Shown piece after piece: positions 58,289 through 64,000 of a DNA stretch of 64,000 nucleotides. The translations under genes and the position numbers were made by a program. Position 1 is the stretch's first letter. Every line of letters begins with the position of its first letter. This DNA comes from Arthonia radiata (lineage: Eukaryota > Ascomycota > Arthoniomycetes > Arthoniales > Arthoniaceae), in assembly GCA_002989075.1 (NCBI GenBank), contig PSQN01000015.1:2170001-2234000 (forward strand), written 5' to 3'. The notes under the pieces were generated by a model. It ran no database searches and was not told the origin of the DNA. It was given only the letters and a program-made list of their open reading frames with translations.

Positions 58289-59256
58289 ATGCTGCGTGCA
58301 GTGTTATTGCCAGCATGTGAAGGCTCGTCGCCGCGGGCTGGCGGTCCTATCATTCGGATTCTATCCCCAGGAGATCCTTCTTCGAGGTCAGCGCTGTGCG
58401 TACGCACTTGCAGCTTCCGGCGTTTCGCAGCGTCGGGCCAACAGTTCCATGGCAACAAGAGAGGCGGCTTGCCGGATCCGGCGAAAGCAAACACATCGAT
58501 AAACGACTTGAACGTCTACCGTGCGAAAACTACCCTCCCGTCACCCAGATCAGATGCAGGAGCAAAGCGTCTATCGCGGACTCCAGACCTCAAGCACGGT
58601 AGGCGAGCGCCTTGTAGCAAAGCCGCAGTCAAGCTCATTTCAATGGCACAGGATACCCTCAACAGCTCCTCATATACAGCGCTGGCACTGGCCGTACGGT
58701 GTTTCTCTCAAGTGTGAAGCTTACTGGCGTCCTCATCTTCCTGTTCTCGGCCCTCTTCGTCGCACCAGCATACTACTATTCACCCCTGCAGCCAACTTGG
58801 ATGGCTGCTGCTGTACTCGTCGGTGGTGCGGTTCCACTGACGATCATGGTCTTCACGACGGCGCCTTTCGTCACCTATGTCCACCTGCAACTACCGCTAT
58901 GGTCCCGCGCAAGCTCGGCGCGCCTCCATCGCTTCGCTGCAAGTCTGCCATCTAGCGCACAACTTGACATCACCACACTGAAGTGGATCTGGCCCAGGGT
59001 CACGCGGTTGAGCGCCCGTGAACTGTTCATCCACAAGAGCGAGACAATAGGTGCCATGACGCTGCGCCGAAGCATTCCCAAGGTCGTTAACGAGCAGAAG
59101 CAGTGGTATGACTGGCAGCCGATCAAGAAGTTCTATGTCGCTGGAAAGAGTGGAAGTCAGGTACCTGAGCAGGGTGTTTGGGAGGGTGTCGTGGGAAGCA
59201 TTGCAAGAGGGTGGGCCAAGCCTGGACAGCCAGACAGGTTGTTGGTCAAGACGTGA
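58289..59256 (+). CDS. Predicted mitochondrial membrane protein, TMEM70/186/223-like
   Basis: Exons 58289-58598 and 58652-59256, with a 53-bp intron, give 304 aa. The N-terminal hundred residues are rich in Arg, Ser and Ala and lack acidic residues at first (MLRAVLLPACEGSS), as in a matrix presequence. Across the splice the frame reads YPQQLLIYSAGTGRTVFLSSVKLTG. Two transmembrane helices follow: VLIFLFSALFVAPAYYY and AAAVLVGGAVPLTIMVFTTAPFV. The IYSAGTGRTVF lead-in plus a two-helix hairpin is the arrangement of the TMEM70/TMEM186/TMEM223 group, which acts in respiratory-complex assembly. That assignment is by pattern only. It is divergent from the cyclotransferase gene, with 244 bp between start codons. 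Confidence 0.7.
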
Positions 59257-59472
59257 GATATTTCGACAGCAGCGAAAGGATGAAAAGTAGCGTTGCCGGC
59301 AAAATACGGGTCTCGCCCCATTGGCTTTTAAGATGCTTACATAAACACGGGCCTCAGAAGAATGAGGTTTCGCGATGGTCTCCAAAGCGTCAGTCTTCAC
59401 CATAGCAACATTTCCAGGACGAATTGCAGACGACAAAAAGGGTACCGCGCTTTACTTCCTTCCACGGCAGAG

Positions 59473-60072
59473 ATGTCTATGCGCCTTTCCCAGGCCGAAA
59501 AGAAAGGGTATCGTGTGGAATCTGCGAAAGCCTCGCAGTACAAGTCTTCAGCATCCGAGCGATCGTTCAAGCCGTTCTTCGTTCTAGTTCGTGACCTTGC
59601 TACAGGCGACTACCATCATCCTCATGTACACTACATATTTGAAGATGACGAGCCTGACCTCCTTACCGGCGCGGTCCTCGAGAGTCTCGAGCATCCTGGA
59701 GATGACGGAGCCGTGGTGGCTGATCCGAGCAGGCTTCACCAGTCTGAACGGCACATTGTCATTGATATGGCAAGCAACGCACAGATTATTTGTACAGCCA
59801 AAAGCATGTCAGAGCAATGGCAGCCATCCAGCGTCACCATCGCCTCTGCGCCCACATTCGATCATGCGTCCTCAGAGATGAACGCTATGATGACCATCGA
59901 AGGACAAGACGCTGGATCGTCGTTGTCTCAGAGCTCAGTGCAAGAACGCTTGCGTGACACCAACGCAGCCGCAACTGATCGTGTCTCCAACCTGGCCGCC
60001 CACCTGCGTTCGCTTGTGTCTGAGTATGACAGTGAGATGGCTGCTTTGCAGGCATTGCGGATGCCGGGATAA
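59473..60072 (+). CDS. Unknown conserved-looking protein
   Basis: A single-exon frame of 199 aa from ATG 59473 (MSMRLSQAEKKGYRV). An in-frame ATG at 59362 would add 37 residues that look non-conserved. The recognisable core is FKPFFVLVRDLATGDYHHPHV followed by HYIFEDDEPDLLTGAVLESLE, which looks like a folded beta-rich module with an acidic loop. Later comes HIVIDMASNAQIICTAKSMS. The C-terminal part, VQERLRDTNAAATDRVSNLA and onward, should form a long helix. There is no signal peptide or membrane span. I do not recognise the family and propose no function. It is convergent with the SDR gene, with only 38 bp between stop codons. Confidence 0.62.
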   Translation: MSMRLSQAEKKGYRVESAKASQYKSSASERSFKPFFVLVRDLATGDYHHPHVHYIFEDDEPDLLTGAVLESLEHPGDDGAVVADPSRLHQSERHIVIDMASNAQIICTAKSMSEQWQPSSVTIASAPTFDHASSEMNAMMTIEGQDAGSSLSQSSVQERLRDTNAAATDRVSNLAAHLRSLVSEYDSEMAALQALRMPG

Positions 60073-60110
60073 GCATCGAAATCTTGAATCATCTCATGAT
60101 CGTCCAGGGC

Positions 60111-60884
60111 TTACCATGGAATTGATTTCCCGAACCGGTCGATGAACTGACCTGAATGATCTTTGCCAAGCGTTGCAATCAAGCTCATTATGTCCTCCAC
60201 AGACTGTTGTGGCGAAATAGCACCATCTTCTTTGACAGCAACGAGGCGCGTCTCTACTCGGCCTGGATGCACAAGTATCCAAAGTGCCCTGGAGACGTCA
60301 ACAGCGAAGGAGCGTACAATCGCATTCAAAGCGGCTTTTGATGCTCGATAAGCATAGCCACCTCCGAACTCATTGTTTCCAATGGAGCCCATTCTCGAAG
60401 ACATTACGATGACTTTTGCTGCATCATTTTCTGACATATTCAGCATTGGGACGAGTCCTTTTAGAAGTGTAAAGCTTCCGATGGCATTGACGGTGAGAGT
60501 ACGCTCCAGTGCGGCAGTTGTCGTTCTGTTCAGAGTTTCTGCCTTTGCGACGTCGCTAGACCGAGTCATAGCGACGCTGGGATCAAGACCTCGAACACCA
60601 GCACTGTGAATCACTACGTCGAGGCTGGCGCGTCTGTTGGCCAAGTCGTCACTGATCCAGCAGCACGCTTGCTGAACGCTCTCCTCTTTACTCAGATCGA
60701 CTGGGATTGGCTTGATTTTGGTGAGAATGTCTGATGGCATATTGGAGAATGCTGCTGTGGTTTGCGTTGATGTGAAGGAAATATCCAAGGCATATATCAC
60801 GCTGTTTTTGGGGTTCTGGCTGTATGCCACGACAAATGCATGACCGAGGCCGGACAGCGCACCAGTGACCAGTACGTGCTGCAT
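60111..60884 (-). CDS. Short-chain dehydrogenase/reductase (SDR)
   Basis: An NAD(P)-dependent oxidoreductase of the classical or atypical SDR family, a single exon of 257 aa. The cofactor motif is VTGALSGLGHAF (TGxxxGxG) and the NAG-like motif is VVIHSAGVRG. The catalytic block is VIVMSSRMGSIG then YAYRASKAALN, giving the Ser-Tyr-Lys triad with YRASK. The C-terminal VHPGRVETRL follows the usual PG motif. There is no targeting signal, so it is probably cytosolic. The fungal relatives I recall are of the C-factor-like subgroup, but the substrate cannot be predicted. It shares a 265-bp divergent region with the rhodanese gene. Confidence 0.88.
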   Translation of the reverse strand: MQHVLVTGALSGLGHAFVVAYSQNPKNSVIYALDISFTSTQTTAAFSNMPSDILTKIKPIPVDLSKEESVQQACCWISDDLANRRASLDVVIHSAGVRGLDPSVAMTRSSDVAKAETLNRTTTAALERTLTVNAIGSFTLLKGLVPMLNMSENDAAKVIVMSSRMGSIGNNEFGGGYAYRASKAALNAIVRSFAVDVSRALWILVHPGRVETRLVAVKEDGAISPQQSVEDIMSLIATLGKDHSGQFIDRFGKSIPW

Positions 60885-61149
60885 CTCCAGGACAGACGCT
60901 TCGTATGTAAGAAATTGTAGAAGATGTTACCCCAGTCACCCGAAACTACCATGCTTTTGGCGGTTCAGAAAGGAAATGGCTAGCGTGCGCGATTCTAGCG
61001 ATGCTACAAGCTCCCCCACACCACACCACAACACAAGCCTGACCGCCATCACGACATCAAACCAGCTTCAGCGTCTATCGTGTGCTGAATTTGTAATAAT
61101 TGGCCGATGTGAGCCTAAGACTTTCGATAATGGAGGCGCGATGATGTGA

Positions 61150-62199
61150 ATGCGCTCCGCCATGCCTGTCCGCCCACCCTTACCCGGTTTAAGGGCACCA
61201 CTGCGGTTCTCATTCAATGCTTCTAGGCCTCTGCATGACAAGCTGCGTGCCATCCACCATCGACGAATGCATCTCCAACGTTTCCTGATCACGCCTGCGG
61301 AGCTTAACGAGGCCTTGAACCTGAAGAAAGACGATAGCCAGCGCCTCATACCGTTGTCCGCAGCATGGTTCCTTCCCAACGACCCAGAGAAACGAACAGG
61401 CCTGCAGTCTTTCAAGAGCAAGCGCATCCCAGATTCTCGCTTCTTCGATCTCGATCAGATCAAAGATACTTCCTCCCCCTGGCCGCACATGCTCCCAGAC
61501 AGCAGGACTTTCGCAGATGCAATGGGTGAGCTTGGGATCAGAAGAGAGGATACAGTAGTGGTGTACGACACGGCGGAGTTGGGCATCTTCAGCGCACCGA
61601 GAGTGGCTTGGACGCTGAAGGTGTTTGGTCATCCGAACACACATCTCTTGAACAACTTCCGCGTTTGGGTTGCCGAGGGTAGATCAACGGAGGGCGGTGA
61701 GCCAGAACAAGTAGAGCAGGTAGAGTACGACATGCCACAGCCCTGGCCAGTGTCGAAGCATGTGGCGAGTTTTGAAGAGATGCAATCGATTGCGCAGGCC
61801 AAGCGTGGTGGGGATCAAGACCGGCAGTCACCAACGGTTGTAGACGCCCGTCCGAGAGCACGCTGGGAAGGCACAGCACCTGAACCAAGACCTGGCATGC
61901 CGTCTGGACATATGCCAGGCTCGTGGAGCTTAGCGTTCAGCGAAGTGCTTGACCCTCAGACGAAGGCAGTCCTTCCCGCTGAACGACTGCGGGAGGTGCT
62001 TGCAGCTAACGGTATCCCGAACGACCGTGAGGTGGTGAGCTCATGTGGCACTGGTGTGACCGCTGCCATCGTTGATACAGCGCTTGCTGAGGCCAATTAT
62101 CCTATCACTGGTCCTCGAAGAATATACGATGGCAGCTGGACCGAGTGGGTCTCCAGGGTTAAGCCTGATGACGGAGGAATACTGACGTCTAAGCCATAG
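61150..62199 (+). CDS. TUM1: Two-domain rhodanese / thiosulfate or 3-mercaptopyruvate sulfurtransferase
   Basis: The enzyme transfers sulfane sulfur; in yeast the relative Tum1 feeds tRNA wobble-uridine thiolation. It is a single exon of 349 aa. The N-terminus (MRSAMPVRPPLPGLRAPLRF) is basic and could target mitochondria. The first rhodanese-like domain (SAAWFLPNDPEKRTGLQSF, then SPWPHMLP and VVVYDTAELGIFSAPRVAW) is inactive in form. The second holds VVDARPRARWEG, GHMPGSW and the active-site loop SSCGTGVTAAI. The CGTGVT loop is typical of mercaptopyruvate sulfurtransferases. The length is normal. The Tum1 name is by closest family and not proven. Confidence 0.87.
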   Translation: MRSAMPVRPPLPGLRAPLRFSFNASRPLHDKLRAIHHRRMHLQRFLITPAELNEALNLKKDDSQRLIPLSAAWFLPNDPEKRTGLQSFKSKRIPDSRFFDLDQIKDTSSPWPHMLPDSRTFADAMGELGIRREDTVVVYDTAELGIFSAPRVAWTLKVFGHPNTHLLNNFRVWVAEGRSTEGGEPEQVEQVEYDMPQPWPVSKHVASFEEMQSIAQAKRGGDQDRQSPTVVDARPRARWEGTAPEPRPGMPSGHMPGSWSLAFSEVLDPQTKAVLPAERLREVLAANGIPNDREVVSSCGTGVTAAIVDTALAEANYPITGPRRIYDGSWTEWVSRVKPDDGGILTSKP

Positions 62200-63243
62200 C
62201 TCTTCTAAGCCTTCAGCATCTCTTTACCATAGCATCTTCCCTTGGGACAGGAGCTATCATCAGCACGGCACTCCCTGCCTATCCAAGCCAAATGTTGCTG
62301 CTACACTCAGCTCGCCGGTTGCTTAGGTCTGCAGCTTGCTCGCACTGCTGTCCTGAGCCGTACCTCACTTGGCGTCAATGCTGCTCTCTTAGACCGCGGC
62401 TTTATATCCTTTGGGATTGCAAATCTTCGCACTGCGCAAGATGACATTCTCAAGATTTCTCATCTTAATCAAGTCTTTCGTAACCTGAGGCTATCAGGCG
62501 AAGTTCCTGTTGTGGGTTCTTTGCATAGCCCGTAGAAAGAACATCCTGAATATAGCTGTTGATGACGATGATGGTTGCAGCGGACCGGGCCCGATGATTA
62601 CCGTGGGACAATGCGGCGCGCCGGCCAAGCCTGTGTCTATGCAAAGACCACAGTGGTATGATGGCCTTACAGCAACTTTCGCGCCTTTGAACAACGCGCG
62701 CTGCTAATTTAAAGACGGGCATGGTATCGTGGCTGCGTATCCTACACTGTGCGAGTTTTATTCACTGGTCGCTTTCCTTCTGCAACGCGCCATCGCAGCG
62801 TGACTGCTTTCGAAGCCACCTGTGCGCAGAAAACCCGAGTCCCGTCTCATCGACTGCTCCCGCCTCATCAACCACAGTCGAAGTGAGAAGATCGAGGCAG
62901 ATGCGAACAAGAGTGATGTTGAGGTTCCGAAGGTTAGATGTGAATTTGGCGTTGCAGCTGTCGCTGCGGCGGCGAGGGTAATTAGGGAGTTATTTCGGTG
63001 ATGGCAAGACGTGAAGTGATTGTTAAGGTGCCTCTTGAAAGTGGTGCTGCAATGAAGCCACTTGCTTTCTAGGTTCTGCGCTCACTTACGAAAACGCAGC
63101 CTCGTACTCCACAATTCCGTTGCTCGCGCGTCACTCAAATTTGATGAAATTCATCATGACTCGTGCTCTCTGCGCCCTGCGTCAAGGAATTGTCACACAG
63201 CATCTGAGCCTTTCAGAGTCATCCACGGAGCAGCCGAAGAACA
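62200..63243. other. Intergenic, no supportable gene
   Basis: About 1 kb between the rhodanese and the partial gene at the right edge. Short overlapping frames on both strands have no recognisable content. Confidence 0.4.
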
Positions 63244-64000
63244 TGGCTCAGACCGAGAACGTCGCCGCAAGCGCCACGCATAGGCCTAGTGGCCTGAACA
63301 ATCAAGACATATTCGTCGTGAGCGGAGGATCGTCGGATTTTGTGCTGAGCGTTCTGTCAGACTCGGAAGCCCCGGAAAAGATTTGGTCAATCACTGGAAT
63401 CTGTCATTCATGCGATCTGAGACTCCTAGCGACATTGCAGCAGAAGCTTCCAAACCAGTACGACTCACCTGAATCACTCGAAGCGAGAACACGCACGTCG
63501 AAGATGTGGTCGATGGACGAAAACGCCTATCGATTCTTTGACGATCCAGAAAGACGGCCCTTCTGGGTACGACGGCTCATCGAAGCGTTTCCTACCCAAG
63601 TTCACCCTGTCTGATGAACGACGCATCCCGCACAGCTCACTCAAACAAGACTGGCACTTCCTGTCTTATGTATGCGTCATGGGCGCAGAACATTCTTGGT
63701 TGTTGAATCATCTGGATGTTTCAGGTTCCATTCAGTGTTTGCCAGGTCTCCCGGAGCAAGCCCAGCTGCAAACGTGTTTACAGTGGCGTATGCTCCCAGA
63801 TTACCTCTCAGTCACTGACACTAGGTCATGTGCCTTGCTCGTAACGTCAGAGCAGCATGAACGAGAAGGTCGAAGGACATTTCATTATCGGCGAACAATA
63901 CCTTCTCGCCATCCTAATTGCATTGAAGCATATGAAGCTCTTGAGTACAGACAGCACGCTAATACGGTCACCGTGGCGGGTCAGTTTGAGTCTACTATGA
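63244..64000 (+). CDS. Unknown protein, partial, runs off the right edge
   Basis: A frame from ATG 63244 (MAQTENVAASATHRPSG) includes DIFVVSGGSSDFVLSVLSDSE, AYRFFDDPERRPFWVRRLIEAF and ends at a stop at 63612. A second plus-strand frame is open without any stop from about 63430 to the end of the window, with coding-like text such as KFTLSDERRIPHSSLKQDWHFL and SVTDTRSCALLVTSEQHERE. The two probably belong to one gene joined near 63560-63640, where the protein sense passes from the first to the second frame. I could not find a convincing in-phase intron. Either an unusual splice or a frameshift separates them. No family was recognised. Confidence 0.45.

Noticed and set aside
58296-58502. Alternative frame for the N-terminus of the mitochondrial membrane protein
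   Set aside because: The frame starting at 58289 joins in phase through the 58599-58651 intron and gives a basic presequence; the other frame ends without joining.
1-64000. tRNA and rRNA genes
   Set aside because: Scanning for B-box-like GGTTCGA/GGTTCAA sequences gave no candidate with a matching A box and stems; a covariance search was not possible.

Overview
The window is nuclear DNA of a filamentous ascomycete. Genes carry short introns (mostly 46-100 bp, GT..AG), coding density is high, and both strands are used with no operons. The gene set is typical of Pezizomycotina. A Leptosphaeria-type rhodopsin, an acidic But2-type secreted protein relic and an Rds1-type ferritin-like protein make a dothideomycete the best guess; this is inference, because no rRNA or marker locus is present. 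I see no transposon, LTR element, virus relic, CRISPR array, tRNA or rRNA.

Layout: 0.4-2.4 kb amidase; 2.6-4.8 kb nucleolar GTPase NOG2, divergent from mitoribosomal mS26/Pet123 (5.1-6.1 kb). A gene-poor stretch follows (6.1-10.5 kb), holding a dead But2-type secreted-protein gene. Next come an Rds1-like secreted ferritin-like protein, an unknown secreted protein, GPI transamidase subunit GPI17/PIG-S, a secreted amidase and a FAT1-type acyl-CoA synthetase (10.5-20.2 kb). Then kinetochore scaffold Spc105/KNL1 (20.7-25.2 kb), divergent from ribosomal protein uS17, followed by an unknown protein, NatC subunit Naa38, phosphatase PPZ1 and ribosomal protein uS5 (25.4-33.8 kb).

The second half holds a GH51 arabinofuranosidase (34.6-36.9 kb), a 2-kb gap, a proton-pump-type rhodopsin (38.9-39.9 kb), mitochondrial tyrosyl-tRNA synthetase divergent from a tiny DUF1748 protein, and COX10. 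Next are the mRNA-capping RNA triphosphatase CET1 divergent from proteasome subunit RPN2 (46.3-53.4 kb), an unknown acidic/repeat protein, a secreted glutaminyl cyclase divergent from a small mitochondrial membrane protein, an unknown protein, an SDR divergent from a rhodanese, and a partial unknown gene running off the right edge.

Housekeeping genes dominate: ribosome biogenesis, cytosolic and mitochondrial translation, heme A, proteasome, capping and kinetochore. They are interspersed with secreted or environmental genes (arabinofuranosidase, amidases, rhodopsin, ferritin-like, cyclase). I found no gene cluster that looks like one new system. The most unusual items are an 88-codon acidic frame continuing past the RPN2 stop, a gene killed partly by a 14-bp tandem duplication, a long basic tail on the mitochondrial TyrRS, a 27-residue repeat array in an unknown protein, and first exons of 3-10 nt. 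Exon models were built by eye from splice signals and checked for frame closure; no search was run.
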